Of a stretch of DNA of 64,000 bases, positions 40,546-50,824 are shown piece by piece. The notes under the pieces are model-generated. The model was given only the letters and a program-made list of their open reading frames with translations. It was not told where the DNA came from and did no database searches. The position numbers and the translations under genes were made by a program. Origin of the DNA: Salinimonas marina (GTDB lineage Bacteria; Pseudomonadota; Gammaproteobacteria; Enterobacterales; Alteromonadaceae). The DNA is taken from the NCBI RefSeq assembly GCF_015644725.1, contig NZ_CP064795.1, positions 2,540,501 through 2,604,500 of the forward strand, written 5' to 3'. Each line of letters opens with the position of its first letter. Position 1 is the first letter of the stretch.

Positions 40546-42060
40546 ATGGCAACAGGTACTATAATTTCGTTAGGGCTTTACTTCGCAGCCATGATTGGCA
40601 TCGGGGTATTTGCGTATCGACAAACAGACACCAATGTCGAAGGCTACATGCTGGGTGGACGTCAGTTAGGTCCCGCTGTAACTGCACTTTCTGCTGGCGC
40701 TTCGGACATGAGTGGCTGGATGCTGATGGGTCTGCCAGGGGCGATGTATGTCTCAGGCTTGTCTGCAGGCTGGATTGCAATTGGTCTGGTTTTGGGCGCA
40801 CTGGCAAACTACCTGCTGGTAGCACCACGTTTGCGGGTTTACACCGAACTGGCAAAAAACTCCATTACACTACCCGATTACTTTGAAAATCGATTCGATG
40901 ACAACAGCCGTCTTCTGCGTGTCATCGCATCGGTTGTTATCGTAATTTTCTTTACGCTGTATACTTCATCTGGCGTAGTTGCCGGGGGTAAACTGTTTGA
41001 ATCCTCTTTTGGTCTGACCTATGAAACCGGTCTGTATGTCACCACCGCGGTCGTGGTGCTGTATACGCTGGTAGGTGGTTTTATGGCCGTGAGTATGACC
41101 GATTTTGTACAGGGTTGTATCATGTTTATCTCGCTGGTGATGGTGCCTATCGTGACCGTCATGGAGTTAGGCGGCTTTAACGAAGCGGTGCAAGCAGTGC
41201 GCGATATCGATCCTGACCTGCTCAGCCCATTTGCGGATGCCAGCACCAAGCAAGATCTCACCATCGTTGGTATTGTCTCGTTACTGGCATGGGGCCTGGG
41301 GTATTTCGGACAGCCACATATCATCGTGCGTTTCATGGCTATCCGTAGCGTTAAGGATGTCCCTGCAGCGCGTAATATTGGTATGAGCTGGATGCTGGTT
41401 TCTATCATCGGTGCCCTGGTTACCGGTCTGTTTGGTCTGGCCTATGTGACGTCGCAGGAAGGGGTTCAAATTGACCCTGAGACCGTCTTTATCTACTTGT
41501 CACAGATTCTGTTCCACCCGTTAATTGGTGGTTTCCTGCTGGCAGCCATTCTGGCGGCGATCATGAGTACAATCTCCTCGCAGCTGTTGGTGACTTCAAG
41601 TTCACTGACCAGTGACTTTTATCAGGCCTTCCTGCGTCGTAATGCCTCAGATACCGAGCTGGTAATTGCTGGCCGTGTATCAGTGGTGGTTGTCGCGGCG
41701 GTCGCTATTTATCTGGCATACGATCGTGACAGCACGATTCTGACGCTGGTAAGTAACGCCTGGGCAGGGTTTGGTGCTGCATTTGGTCCGCTGGTTCTGT
41801 TCAGCCTGTTTAAACGCAGTATGACCCGCCGCGCCGCACTAGGTGGCATGGTTGTGGGTGCACTAACGGTGCTGTTCTGGATTTATGCACCATTCCAGAT
41901 TGATGGCAAGCCGCTAAGTGCATGGATGTATGAAATTGTGCCTGGCTTCGTCCTGGCCAGTATCACCATTATGGTGTTGTCGAAATTTGGCAAGCCGCGC
42001 GAAGGTGTTGAAGAAACCTTTGATGCATTCCAGAAAAAAATGGATGAAGAGCTGCGCTAA
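40546..42060 (+). CDS. putP: Sodium/proline symporter PutP
   Basis: 504 residues, SSSF family, about 13 membrane helices. Recognisable PutP segments are YMLGGRQLGPAVTALSAGASDMSGWMLMGLPG (helix 2 and the Na/proline-binding region), NSITLPDYFENRF and LAWGLGYFGQPHIIVRFMAIRS. AAGGAAGG lies just upstream of the ATG. It is a single gene, flanked by terminators, so independently transcribed. It imports proline with sodium, which suits a marine salt environment. The call is firm on family; proline specificity is inferred from the close match to PutP. Confidence 0.93.
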   Translation: MATGTIISLGLYFAAMIGIGVFAYRQTDTNVEGYMLGGRQLGPAVTALSAGASDMSGWMLMGLPGAMYVSGLSAGWIAIGLVLGALANYLLVAPRLRVYTELAKNSITLPDYFENRFDDNSRLLRVIASVVIVIFFTLYTSSGVVAGGKLFESSFGLTYETGLYVTTAVVVLYTLVGGFMAVSMTDFVQGCIMFISLVMVPIVTVMELGGFNEAVQAVRDIDPDLLSPFADASTKQDLTIVGIVSLLAWGLGYFGQPHIIVRFMAIRSVKDVPAARNIGMSWMLVSIIGALVTGLFGLAYVTSQEGVQIDPETVFIYLSQILFHPLIGGFLLAAILAAIMSTISSQLLVTSSSLTSDFYQAFLRRNASDTELVIAGRVSVVVVAAVAIYLAYDRDSTILTLVSNAWAGFGAAFGPLVLFSLFKRSMTRRAALGGMVVGALTVLFWIYAPFQIDGKPLSAWMYEIVPGFVLASITIMVLSKFGKPREGVEETFDAFQKKMDEELR

Positions 42061-42079
42061 GTCGTTGTTCGCTTTTACC

Positions 42080-42109
42080 AAAAGCCACTTCATCTGAAGT
42101 GGCTTTTTT
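42080..42109 (+). terminator. Intrinsic terminator after putP
   Basis: AAAAGCCACTTCA / TGAAGTGGCTTTTTT, a near-perfect hairpin with a T6 tail; A-run on the other side. Confidence 0.9.
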
Positions 42110-42301
42110 ATTGCTCCACGTTTTTTGCGCTTCCCTTTTCCGCATTCGACGGTAACAGGCCTTCTGGTAATAACTTGCTACAGGTTATTGCAACTGTGCA
42201 TCCTTATTGCATTACAGATTAGACAAATAGGACTAACCTTAGTGGGATTAAAGTTTTTCTATGAAAATTAACCCATAAGCATGTTAACCCGTACTTACTG
42301 G

Positions 42302-42346
42302 CATAAAAGTGCTATTTCGTATAGCTAAATCGCATAGCACTTTATG
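42302..42346. promoter_or_regulatory. Long inverted repeat upstream of cysD
   Basis: CATAAAAGTGCTAT (42302-42315) pairs with ATAGCACTTTATG (42334-42346) apart from one bulged A, around an 18-base loop. It ends 67 bases before the cysD start and has no T-run. It could be an operator or an mRNA leader structure controlling the sulfate-activation operon. The rest of the 42110-42413 region is AT-rich promoter-like sequence with no gene. Confidence 0.45.
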
Positions 42347-42413
42347 ATCTAAATATGCTAGTGTTCTATACATATAATCGTTTCGTATATAACCTTAACT
42401 ATCGGACTCGACA

Positions 42414-43328
42414 ATGACTTCAGAAATACCGTCTATTACGCATTTGAAACAACTCGAAGCCGAGAGCATCCATATCTTTCGCGAGGTCGCCGCAGAGTTT
42501 GACAACCCTGTGATGCTGTACTCTGTAGGTAAGGATTCTTCGGTTTTACTGCATCTGGCACGCAAAGCATTTGCTCCGGGTAAAATTCCTTTCCCATTGC
42601 TGCACGTCGATACCACCTGGAAATTCCAGGAAATGATCGAGTTTCGTGACCAGCAGGCAAAAAAATACGGTTTCGATCTGTTAGTTCATAAGAATCCAGA
42701 AGGTATTGCTCAGGGCGTAGGACCATTTTCCCACGGCAGCTCTGTTCATACTGACGTAATGAAAACCCAGGCACTGAAGCAGGCGTTAAATGAACATAAG
42801 TTCGATGCTGCCTTTGGTGGTGCCCGTCGTGACGAAGAAAAGTCTCGGGCGAAAGAACGGGTGTATTCGTTCCGCGACAGTAATCATCGCTGGGATCCAA
42901 AAAATCAGCGTCCAGAGTTATGGAACATCTATAACTCAAAAGTAAACAAAGGCGAAAGCATTCGTGTGTTCCCAATGTCAAACTGGACTGAGCTGGATAT
43001 CTGGCAATACATCTATCTTGAAAACATCGATATTCCTTCGCTGTACCTGGCGAAGCCGCGCCCTGTGGTAGAACGCGACGGAGTGCTGATCATGGTTGAT
43101 GACGACAGAATGCCACTGGAGCCAGGTGAAGAGCCGCAAATGCGCTCAGTACGTTTTCGTACCTTAGGCTGCTACCCACTGACCGGTGCGGTAGAGTCAG
43201 AAGCCGCGACCTTACCTGAAGTTATTCAGGAAATGTTACTGACCAAGACCTCAGAGCGTCAGGGTCGGGTCATTGACCATGACAGCGCCGGGTCGATGGA
43301 AAAGAAAAAAATGGAAGGATACTTCTAA
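42414..43328 (+). CDS. cysD: Sulfate adenylyltransferase subunit 2 CysD
   Basis: 304 residues; with CysN it makes adenosine 5'-phosphosulfate from sulfate and ATP. It has the PAPS-reductase/PP-loop motif [18 protein letters not shown] (about 39-55), [16 protein letters not shown] and the ending [20 protein letters not shown] typical of CysD. The length is standard. It is first gene of cysD-cysC-cysQ-cysN-permease, all on one strand with spacings of 0-20 bp. The ribosome site is weak. A long inverted repeat lies upstream. Confidence 0.97.
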   Translation: MTSEIPSITHLKQLEAESIHIFREVAAEFDNPVMLYSVGKDSSVLLHLARKAFAPGKIPFPLLHVDTTWKFQEMIEFRDQQAKKYGFDLLVHKNPEGIAQGVGPFSHGSSVHTDVMKTQALKQALNEHKFDAAFGGARRDEEKSRAKERVYSFRDSNHRWDPKNQRPELWNIYNSKVNKGESIRVFPMSNWTELDIWQYIYLENIDIPSLYLAKPRPVVERDGVLIMVDDDRMPLEPGEEPQMRSVRFRTLGCYPLTGAVESEAATLPEVIQEMLLTKTSERQGRVIDHDSAGSMEKKKMEGYF

Positions 43329-43329
43329 C

Positions 43330-43923
43330 ATGGCTACCGATATTGTCTGGCATCAACACGAGGTCACTAAACAGACCCGTAGTCAGCAGCTTGGTCAGCA
43401 GCCTCGGGTTATCTGGCTTACCGGCTTAAGCGGCTCAGGTAAGTCCACCCTGGCCAATTTGCTGGAAAAGAAGCTGGTTGACAACAAACGCTATACCTAT
43501 TTGCTGGATGGCGACAATGTCCGTCACGGTCTGTGTGGTGATCTGGGCTTTGCAGATAAGGACCGGGTCGAGAATATCCGGCGTGTAAGTGAAGTCGCCA
43601 AGCTGTTTGTAGATGCCGGCAGCATTGTGATTACAGCATTTATTTCACCCTTTCAGACAGATCGCGACTATTGTCGAAAATTGCTTGATGACAATGAGTT
43701 TGTGGAGGTATTTGTAGATACCCCGCTGGAAGTTTGTGAACAACGTGATCCTAAAGGGCTGTACAAAAAAGCCCGTAACGGTGAAATCAAGCATTTCACC
43801 GGTATCGATTCTACGTATGAAGCGCCTGTGAGCCCTGAAGTACACCTGGATTATCAGGATGAAAGTGCTGAAGACACCGCAGAGCGGTTGTATCATTTAT
43901 TAGTAGATAAAGGACTTGTGTAA
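43330..43923 (+). CDS. cysC: Adenylyl-sulfate kinase CysC
   Basis: 197 residues; phosphorylates adenosine phosphosulfate to PAPS. It has P-loop GLSGSGKST (about 33-41), [22 protein letters not shown], the [16 protein letters not shown] segment and [36 protein letters not shown]. The ATG one base after the cysD stop is taken as the start; an in-frame extension into cysD is not needed. The stop overlaps the cysQ start by one base. Confidence 0.96.
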   Translation: MATDIVWHQHEVTKQTRSQQLGQQPRVIWLTGLSGSGKSTLANLLEKKLVDNKRYTYLLDGDNVRHGLCGDLGFADKDRVENIRRVSEVAKLFVDAGSIVITAFISPFQTDRDYCRKLLDDNEFVEVFVDTPLEVCEQRDPKGLYKKARNGEIKHFTGIDSTYEAPVSPEVHLDYQDESAEDTAERLYHLLVDKGLV

Positions 43924-44711
43924 TGGCCTTACCTGACCCTTTAGCAGAACAGATTCTGCGTATCGCCCGCCAGGCCGGCGATGAAATCATGTCGATTTAC
44001 GACAAAGATTTCACTATTTATGAAAAACAGGATACCAGTCCGTTGACAGAGGCTGATTTGGCCGCCCACAAAACCATTGTGGCAGAGCTGGAACAAGTGT
44101 CTGACTTACCGATTTTGTCGGAAGAGTCGGCCGATATCAGCTGGCAGGAACGTCAGACCTGGCAACGTTACTGGCTGGTAGATCCGCTGGACGGTACTAA
44201 AGAATTCATCAAAAAGAATGGTGAATTTACCGTCAATATTGCCCTGATTGACAACGGTAAGCCGGTGCTTGGGGTGGTGTACGCCCCTGCCAAAAATACC
44301 AGCTATGTTGGCGTGGTCGGTAAAGGCGCCTGGCAGATTGATGAACAAGGTCAGTCAGCGATTTCGGCGCAGCCACATCGTGCAGGTGATACCTGGAAAG
44401 TGGTAGGCAGCCGGTCGCACCAAAGCCCGGAAATTCAGCAGTTACTGGCCCAACTGGACGGTGAGACCGAACTGGTTGCCATGGGCAGCTCGTTGAAGTT
44501 GTGTCTGGTTGCCACCGGTGAAGCTCATCTGTATCCCCGTCTTGGCCCCACCTCAGAGTGGGATACGGGCGCTGCCCATGCGGTGGCATTAGCGGCAGGT
44601 GCCACCGTTACCGTCCTGAATCCGGAAGACCCATTGAATAAAAACGCTGAGCCTCTTTCTTACAATCAGAAAGAGTCTGTGTTGAACCCCTTTTTCCTAG
44701 TGAGCGCATAA
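43923..44711 (+). CDS. cysQ: 3'(2'),5'-bisphosphate nucleotidase CysQ
   Basis: 262 residues of the inositol-monophosphatase fold; removes the 3'-phosphate of PAP, the toxic by-product of PAPS reduction. It has the metal-binding motifs EESAD and VDPLDGTKEFIKKNGEFTVNIALI, and the C-terminal GPTSEWDTGAAHAV motif. Embedded between cysC and cysN, it puts PAP recycling in the same transcript as PAPS synthesis. TAATG overlap with cysC. Confidence 0.95.
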   Translation: MALPDPLAEQILRIARQAGDEIMSIYDKDFTIYEKQDTSPLTEADLAAHKTIVAELEQVSDLPILSEESADISWQERQTWQRYWLVDPLDGTKEFIKKNGEFTVNIALIDNGKPVLGVVYAPAKNTSYVGVVGKGAWQIDEQGQSAISAQPHRAGDTWKVVGSRSHQSPEIQQLLAQLDGETELVAMGSSLKLCLVATGEAHLYPRLGPTSEWDTGAAHAVALAAGATVTVLNPEDPLNKNAEPLSYNQKESVLNPFFLVSA

Positions 44712-44713
44712 GC

Positions 44714-46129
44714 ATGAATAGCGAAAACAGTTTATTGAAAGAAGACGTTCTGGCTTATCTGGAACAACATGAAAAGAAAGATTTATTACGCTTTTTAACG
44801 TGCGGAAGTGTCGATGACGGCAAAAGCACCTTGATTGGCCGGTTGCTGCATGACTCCAAAATGATTTATGAAGATCAGCTGGCGGCAGTAACCAAAGACA
44901 GCAAGAAAATGGGCACCACCGGTGAAAAAGTGGATTTGGCCCTGCTGGTAGACGGCTTGCAATCAGAACGTGAGCAAGGCATCACCATTGATGTCGCGTA
45001 CCGCTATTTTTCTACCGACAAACGTAAGTTTATCATCGCGGATACGCCGGGACACGAACAGTACACCCGTAACATGGTTACCGGTGCTTCTACCTGTGAC
45101 CTGGCTATTCTGATGGTTGACGCCCGCGCCGGGGTGAAAACCCAGACTAAACGGCATTCGTTTTTGGCCAGCCTGCTGGGCATCAAACATGTCATCGTGG
45201 CCATCAACAAAATGGATCTGATTGACTTTAGCGAAGAAAAGTATGAAGAGATTAAACAACAATATCTCGACTTTGCTGCCGATTTGAACATTCCTGATAT
45301 TCGCTTTATTCCAATTTCGGCGCTTGATGGCGACAACATTGTGAACAAAAGCGAAAATACCCCCTGGTTTGATGGCACCCCGCTTATGGAGTTACTGGAA
45401 ACCATTGAAGTGGGTAAGTATGTGAATGCCGATGACTTCCGTTTCCCGGTTCAGTATGTCAATCGCCCTAACCTGGATTTTCGTGGTTTTGCCGGCACCG
45501 TGGTGTCTGGCCAGGTGCAGCCTGGTGATGAGGTCACCGCCCTGCCCTCAATGAAAACTTCTAAAGTAAAATCCGTGGTCACCTTTGAAGGTGAACAGGA
45601 TCGGGCCTATACCCCGCAGGCGGTAACCCTGACCCTGGAAGATGAAATTGATATCTCCCGTGGCGATATGATTGTCAAAACCGGCAATCTGCCGTTATCT
45701 TCCTCGCAGTTTAAAGCCCATTTGGTATGGATGGCAGAAGAGCCAATGATGCCTAATAAGCAGTACAGCTTTAAATTTGCCACCAAGATGACCACCGGTG
45801 CGGTTGCTGAAGTTGAGTATCAGATTGATGTGAACACCCTGGAGCACAAAGGTGCGGCGCATCTGAATCTTAATGAGATTGGTGTGGTTGACCTGAAGTT
45901 TACCCAGGAAATTGCCTGTGACTCGTATGATCGCAACCCAGGTACAGGATCGTTCGTGGTTATCGATCGTATGACCAATGGCACTGTGGGTGCAGGTATG
46001 ATCATTGATGAACTGGCTGCCGATAAACATCATCAGTCTCCGGACTTTTCCGAGTTTGAGCTTGAGTTTAACGAACTGGTTCGTAAACACTTCCCGCATT
46101 GGAATGCACTTGATATCAGCAAGCTGTAG
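44714..46129 (+). CDS. cysN: Sulfate adenylyltransferase subunit 1 CysN (GTPase)
   Basis: 471 residues, elongation-factor-like GTPase that drives the CysD reaction. It has G1 GSVDDGKSTLIGRLL, G3 DTPGHEQYTRNMVTGAS, G4 NKMDLIDF and G5 SALDGDN, followed by the EF-Tu-type beta-barrel domains (FRFPVQYVNRPNLDFRGFAG). There is no fused CysC domain, consistent with the separate cysC gene in the same operon. It is 2 bp after cysQ. Confidence 0.97.
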   Translation: MNSENSLLKEDVLAYLEQHEKKDLLRFLTCGSVDDGKSTLIGRLLHDSKMIYEDQLAAVTKDSKKMGTTGEKVDLALLVDGLQSEREQGITIDVAYRYFSTDKRKFIIADTPGHEQYTRNMVTGASTCDLAILMVDARAGVKTQTKRHSFLASLLGIKHVIVAINKMDLIDFSEEKYEEIKQQYLDFAADLNIPDIRFIPISALDGDNIVNKSENTPWFDGTPLMELLETIEVGKYVNADDFRFPVQYVNRPNLDFRGFAGTVVSGQVQPGDEVTALPSMKTSKVKSVVTFEGEQDRAYTPQAVTLTLEDEIDISRGDMIVKTGNLPLSSSQFKAHLVWMAEEPMMPNKQYSFKFATKMTTGAVAEVEYQIDVNTLEHKGAAHLNLNEIGVVDLKFTQEIACDSYDRNPGTGSFVVIDRMTNGTVGAGMIIDELAADKHHQSPDFSEFELEFNELVRKHFPHWNALDISKL

Positions 46130-46146
46130 GTTCAGGTTCTGACAAT

Positions 46147-47870
46147 ATGGATGTGAATCAAATAATAGTGCTGGGGCGTTCTTCAGCACTATTTTTGCGC
46201 TGGTGTTTAGTCACCAACGACCCTCGACGATCTTTGCCCTGGCCATGCTGGGGCTGCTTGTTATGCAACAGGTCAGTTTTGACGATATCCTGCAAAACCT
46301 GACCAACAAAGGACTCATTACCCTGGTGTTGCTGCTTATTGTCAGCAGTGCCATTGATAAAACCGCACTTATAAAACGGTTAGGACGTAAATTGGTTACC
46401 GCTAATTTTACGGCCTCGTACTGGCGTTTATTTGGTCTGACTTTTTTCTCCTCGGCATTATTAAACAACACAGCCATTGTGGCCAGTTTGATAGGACCGG
46501 TAAAACAAAACCAGTATCATCCGGCGTCCAGACTCCTCATTCCATTATCTTATGCCGCAATTCTGGGTGGTACGGTGACCCTGATTGGCACCTCAACTAA
46601 CCTGATTGTGGATAGCTTTTTGCAGGAACACGGACACCCTGGGTTTGCCTTCTGGGACTTCACCCTGTTTGGGTTGGTGGCCGGGCTTAGTTGTGGCGTG
46701 CTGATGTTTTTTATCAGTCCCATGCTGCCCAATATTGCCAATAAGGAAACCGATTATCGTGCCTATACGGTCGAAGCTGAAGTAGAGGCAGGCTCAGAGC
46801 TGATTGGTAAGACAGTGGAAGAGAATCACTTACGAAATTTACCAGAATTGTTTCTGGTCGAGATTATTCGTGATGGTCAGCTTATCACCCCGGTCTCTCC
46901 CGATCTGGTAATACTGGACCGGGACAAACTGATTTTTTCAGGTAATGTTCAAAAGCTGGATAACCTTAGCCATATCAAAGGCCTGACTACCTTTGCCGAG
47001 GCGGACGGTTTGTTGCGGGAAAATCTGACCGAGGTCATCATCGCTAACCGGGCGCAGGTTATCGGCCAGTCCATTAAAGCCCTTGGCTTTCGGGCCTTGT
47101 TCGATGCCGCCGTCGTGGCCATTCGCCGTGATGGCGAACAATTGTCGGGCAAACTCGGGGAAATAAAACTGCAGGCGGGGGACTTTTTGCTGTTAGCCGC
47201 CGGGCCTGATTTTCAGTCGCGCCAGAATCTGTCCAAAAATTTCTTTATTCTGTCAGAACAAAAAATCAATCGCCCCTTAGGCGGTCTGCAGGAATGGATA
47301 ACCCTGGGCGGTTTTTTGACGGTGGTAGCGTTGTCGGCAGCCGATATTTTGCCGCTGGCCATTGGTTTGTTGTTTTTTGCGGCGGTGCTTATCGGTGCTC
47401 AGGTTACCTCTAATGGCGAAGTAAAACGCAATATGCCGCTTAATCTGATTGTGGTAATTGTCGGTGCGCTGAGCCTGGCTACCGCACTGGAAAACTCCGG
47501 TGTCATAAAGCTATCGACCCAGATGCTTATTCCCTACCTGTCGGATACCGACTGGTTTGTGGCCCTGATTGTAGTTTACATTGCTACGCTGGTGCTGACC
47601 GAGTTTGTAACCAATAATGCCGCCGCCGCGCTGATGTTTCCATTTGCGTATGGCCTGGTGGGAATCATCGAGGCGCCGCTGATGCCATTTGCCCTGGCGG
47701 TGGCGTTTGCCGCTAGCGCCAGTTTTATCTCACCCTATGGTTACCAGACCAACCTACTGGTGTTTAATGCCACCAACTACCGGTTTAGTCATTTTATTAA
47801 ATGCGGACTGCCGATTTCAGTGCTCTACTCCACGATTGTACTGCTGATGCTCAATGCCTATTATTTTTAG
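46147..47870 (+). CDS. SLC13-family permease with TrkA-C domains, probable sulfate importer (frameshifted)
   Basis: 574 residues after repair. Membrane helices occupy about 1-180 and 350-574, flanking two RCK_C/TrkA_C regulatory domains (about 205-275 and 285-345: GSELIGKTVEEN and AQVIGQSIKALGFRALFDAAVVA). The SLC13 signature segments GTSTNLIVDSFLQEHG and TNNAAAALMFPFA are present. The true start is the ATG at 46147, 17 bp after cysN. One base added to the G4 run at 46173-46176 joins MDVNQIIVLGAFFSTIFALVF to the long frame. Its position in the sulfate cluster suggests sulfate uptake; the substrate is inferred. Confidence 0.85.
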
Positions 47871-47906
47871 GCCTTAGTCCAGGTTGCTGGTGTTTTGTTC
47901 AAAACT

Positions 47907-47940
47907 AAAAAGGGCGCTGTTATCAGCGCCCTTTGTTTTA
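47907..47940. terminator. Bidirectional terminator between the permease and natB-like genes
   Basis: AAAGGGCGCTG-TTAT-CAGCGCCCTTT then GTTTTA; A-rich on the other side. Shared by convergent units. Confidence 0.85.
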
Positions 47941-47969
47941 TAGTCTTCGGATAGTTTCAAAAAAAGCGA

Positions 47970-49163
47970 CTATCGGAACAACACCTTTTCTTTATTAAAC
48001 CAGAACACACAAAAGCCCAGCAGCGCAGCGGCAATGATGGCGGTAGAGCCAAAGATCGCAATCAGCTGGAAATAGTCCATGGTGCCTTTAATCAGCTCTT
48101 TCATAGCCAGCGCGACATTGGTCAATGGCACCCAGGCCCACCCGCCTTCAAGCTTAATGCCGGGCATCAGCGCCAGTATAATAGGTACAATAATAACCAT
48201 CACCAGCGGCCCCATGTAGCCTTGAGCTTCTTTAAAGGTTTTGGCATAAATCGATAAACTAAGCAGTACCGCTGAAAATATCGCCACAACCGGGATCAGC
48301 ATCAAAAAAATCAGCAGAAAATCGACAATTCCAATAGCCCCCATAAATTCGGTTATGGCTTCAATTGCCAGGCTTTGTCCTACCAGTATGCCCCACACGG
48401 CCATACTGAGCACCGTCACCAACGAGGTGGTGACGCCCGCGGTAGCAATGGTAAAGAACTTGCCTAATACCAGCTTGTGGCGGTCGATAGGTGAAATGAG
48501 CAAGGTTTCCAGGGTGCCCCGCTCTTTCTCACCGGCGCCCAAGTCGGCGGCCGGGATCATTCCGCCTTGCAGACACAGGATAAACACAATATAAGCCACC
48601 ATGCCGCCGACAATCTCACCCATATTTTCGCGTTTATCGGCAACATTGACCTCGGTCAGAACAATAGGCTCAAGTAATTTTTGCTGTTGTGCATCGTTAA
48701 CCTGTAACTGCGCAAATGCCTGCTGCTGTGATGATTGTGCAATGGGCTCAATGATATTAGTTAACCGCTGTTTGATCGCATTAAAGCCGGCACCGTTGTA
48801 GTACAGCTGCAACTCATTGTTGCCCGCTTCTAATGGCTGACTGTTGTAGTTATCGGGTATCGTCAGCACAAAGTCGACATTCTCGGCTTTCACCCAGTCT
48901 TTGATATCCTGGTCCGCCGGTAATTCGACACGCTCCAGGCCCGACTCAGCCAACAGCGCCTCGTTAATAGTCTGGGCGTTCTGCGCATTTTGTACCGCAT
49001 AGGTCAATGTTTTGGTTCTGGCTTCTTCGGTGGCCTTGCTGGTAAAGTAAACCACTCCGCCGAAAATCACCGGAAAAATAAGCAGCGGCAACAGAATCAT
49101 AAAAAACATGGTTTTTTTGTCTCTGACGACTTCTTTGAGCTCTTTTAAGTACACCATCCACAT
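47970..49163 (-). CDS. ABC-2 type exporter permease, NatB-like
   Basis: 397 residues. An N-terminal helix (KKTMFFMILLPLLIFPVIFGGVVY), a large extracytoplasmic domain (about 45-185) and five to six further helices (about 185-397) are typical of NatB/ABC-2 permeases. GEKERGTLETLLISPIDRHKLVLGKF is the coupling region. Works with the ATPase encoded just upstream (start/stop overlap TAATG). NatAB exports sodium in Bacillus, but related pairs have other substrates, so the specificity is open. Confidence 0.87.
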   Translation of the reverse strand: MWMVYLKELKEVVRDKKTMFFMILLPLLIFPVIFGGVVYFTSKATEEARTKTLTYAVQNAQNAQTINEALLAESGLERVELPADQDIKDWVKAENVDFVLTIPDNYNSQPLEAGNNELQLYYNGAGFNAIKQRLTNIIEPIAQSSQQQAFAQLQVNDAQQQKLLEPIVLTEVNVADKRENMGEIVGGMVAYIVFILCLQGGMIPAADLGAGEKERGTLETLLISPIDRHKLVLGKFFTIATAGVTTSLVTVLSMAVWGILVGQSLAIEAITEFMGAIGIVDFLLIFLMLIPVVAIFSAVLLSLSIYAKTFKEAQGYMGPLVMVIIVPIILALMPGIKLEGGWAWVPLTNVALAMKELIKGTMDYFQLIAIFGSTAIIAAALLGFCVFWFNKEKVLFR

Positions 49164-49945
49164 TAGTGATTACTCCTTTTAACAACAGACAAAAACGACT
49201 GATTTAATGACCCGGGCACCAGGGCCTCAAACTCTTGCAAAGTACCATCAAAGCCGGTTTTGCCTTGGCTTATCACCGTCACCCTATCGCAAAGTTCAGA
49301 GACTTCCTGCAAGTGGTGCGTGGAAAAAATAACCGGGATCCCGCTATCTTTAAGACGCTTGATAAAATCGAGCACGGTTTGGGCTGCCATAATATCCAGC
49401 CCGGTAGTGGGTTCATCCAGTACCACTAATTCAGGATCATGGATAACCGCACGGGCAATGGCGGTTTTTTGCTTCATGCCGGTAGAGTAGTTATCACATT
49501 TTCTGTCTAAAAAGGTTTCAAGCTCAAGCAAACTGGCCAGTTCTTCTATTTTGGTTTTAATCGCGGCTTTACTCATGCCATGCAACTGACCGAAATACGC
49601 AATGTTTTCGCGGCCTGTGAGCCGCCCATACAATCCGGTGGCACCAGATAAGAAGCCAATAGACTTGCGGGCCACCAGCGGCGTGGTCACGACACTACGG
49701 CCCCCTATTTTGATATCACCGGCGTCGGGTTTTAAGGCCGTGGATAACATCCGTAACGTGGTGGTTTTACCGGCACCATTGGGGCCTAATAAGCCTAACA
49801 CCTGTCCACTGTCACAATGCAGTGAAACATCCTGCACCGAATGAAAAAACTTGCCTTTGAGCCGGGGATCTTTTTGTTCTTGTTCGCTTAGCTTTTTAGG
49901 GTTATCCACTGCGAACTTTTTTGCCAGCCCGGTAATTTCAATCAT
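49163..49945 (-). CDS. ABC transporter ATP-binding protein, NatA-like
   Basis: 260 residues. Walker A is GPNGAGKTT, the Q-loop area GFLSGATGLY, signature YSTGMKQKTAIARA (S-x-G variant) and Walker B LVVLDEPTTGLD, with H-loop STHHLQEV. AGGA precedes the ATG. Forms one operon with the NatB-like permease. The first 35 residues (NPKKLSEQEQKDPRLKGKF) are a charged insertion seen in NatA-like proteins. Confidence 0.9.
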   Translation of the reverse strand: MIEITGLAKKFAVDNPKKLSEQEQKDPRLKGKFFHSVQDVSLHCDSGQVLGLLGPNGAGKTTTLRMLSTALKPDAGDIKIGGRSVVTTPLVARKSIGFLSGATGLYGRLTGRENIAYFGQLHGMSKAAIKTKIEELASLLELETFLDRKCDNYSTGMKQKTAIARAVIHDPELVVLDEPTTGLDIMAAQTVLDFIKRLKDSGIPVIFSTHHLQEVSELCDRVTVISQGKTGFDGTLQEFEALVPGSLNQSFLSVVKRSNH

Positions 49946-50116
49946 TTTCCATTTTCCTGCTTTGGTTATTTTTCCCTTTTTGCACTGTATCTTATCCTTT
50001 TTTAAGGTTCATATAAAAAGTGCTTCAGAATGTTTCGGTACAGTTCACATGTGTTAAAAAAACGGTATCCTAGGTTTTCATGGACCTTCCAGATAACAAC
50101 ATTAATAAGGACTTTT

Positions 50117-50821
50117 ATGCACTCGGTTACCAACCCCTTTCAGGCCTGTAACGATATCTTTTACCGGCCTAATGGCGTATTTCGCGCGCTGACCACCACG
50201 AACAACTGGTCCTGGCTCCCCTTCGTGTTAGTCATCGTGGCCTCGGTGCTGCCGGGCTACCTGTACTTTTCCTCGGTGGATTTCAGTTACTATGTCGACC
50301 TGCTCGCGTCTACCATGGGCGATGTCAGTCCGGCCGAAATTGAGCAGTTTCGTCAAAACCAGCAACAAAGTTTTTATGTAATTATCGGCCTGGTGGGCCC
50401 GCTTATAGGGTTACCCCTTTATTATCTGCTCATTGCGCTGTATTTACACCTGGCCACAAAGTCTGATGAACAAAATGTTCAGGGCTTCACCGACTGGTAT
50501 GGTTTTACCTGGTGGATCAGCATGCCTTTGTTGCTATCGTCGCTGGTTTCAGTGCTTCTGATTGCCATCAGCAGCGACCCACAAATGTCACCGGCAATAA
50601 TGCAACCCTTATCTCTGGCTTATCTGTTGGGTGTGCCATTGTCTTCAGACTGGAATGGCCTGGCCGGCGCCACGTCTCTCATCATGCTATGGACAATTTA
50701 TCTGACCACGGTAGGCATTTCGCAATGGACCAGCTTTTCGACAAAAAAATCAGCGGTGATTGCGGCAGCGCCCTATGTGCTTATTTATGGTGTGTGGGCC
50801 CTGATTGTATTGTTAACCTAA
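50117..50821 (+). CDS. Yip1-family membrane protein
   Basis: 234 residues, starting at the ATG at 50117 with AAGGA a few bases upstream (an open frame extends further up but lacks a ribosome site). Five hydrophobic segments, e.g. WLPFVLVIVASVLPGYLYF, SFYVIIGLVGPLIGLPLYYLLIALYLHLA and the C-terminal VIAAAPYVLIYGVWALIVLL. The layout is that of bacterial Yip1-domain proteins, whose role is not established. It ends three bases before the stop of the convergent DUF3025 gene, with no terminator visible between. Confidence 0.82.
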   Translation: MHSVTNPFQACNDIFYRPNGVFRALTTTNNWSWLPFVLVIVASVLPGYLYFSSVDFSYYVDLLASTMGDVSPAEIEQFRQNQQQSFYVIIGLVGPLIGLPLYYLLIALYLHLATKSDEQNVQGFTDWYGFTWWISMPLLLSSLVSVLLIAISSDPQMSPAIMQPLSLAYLLGVPLSSDWNGLAGATSLIMLWTIYLTTVGISQWTSFSTKKSAVIAAAPYVLIYGVWALIVLLT

Positions 50822-50824
50822 GCT

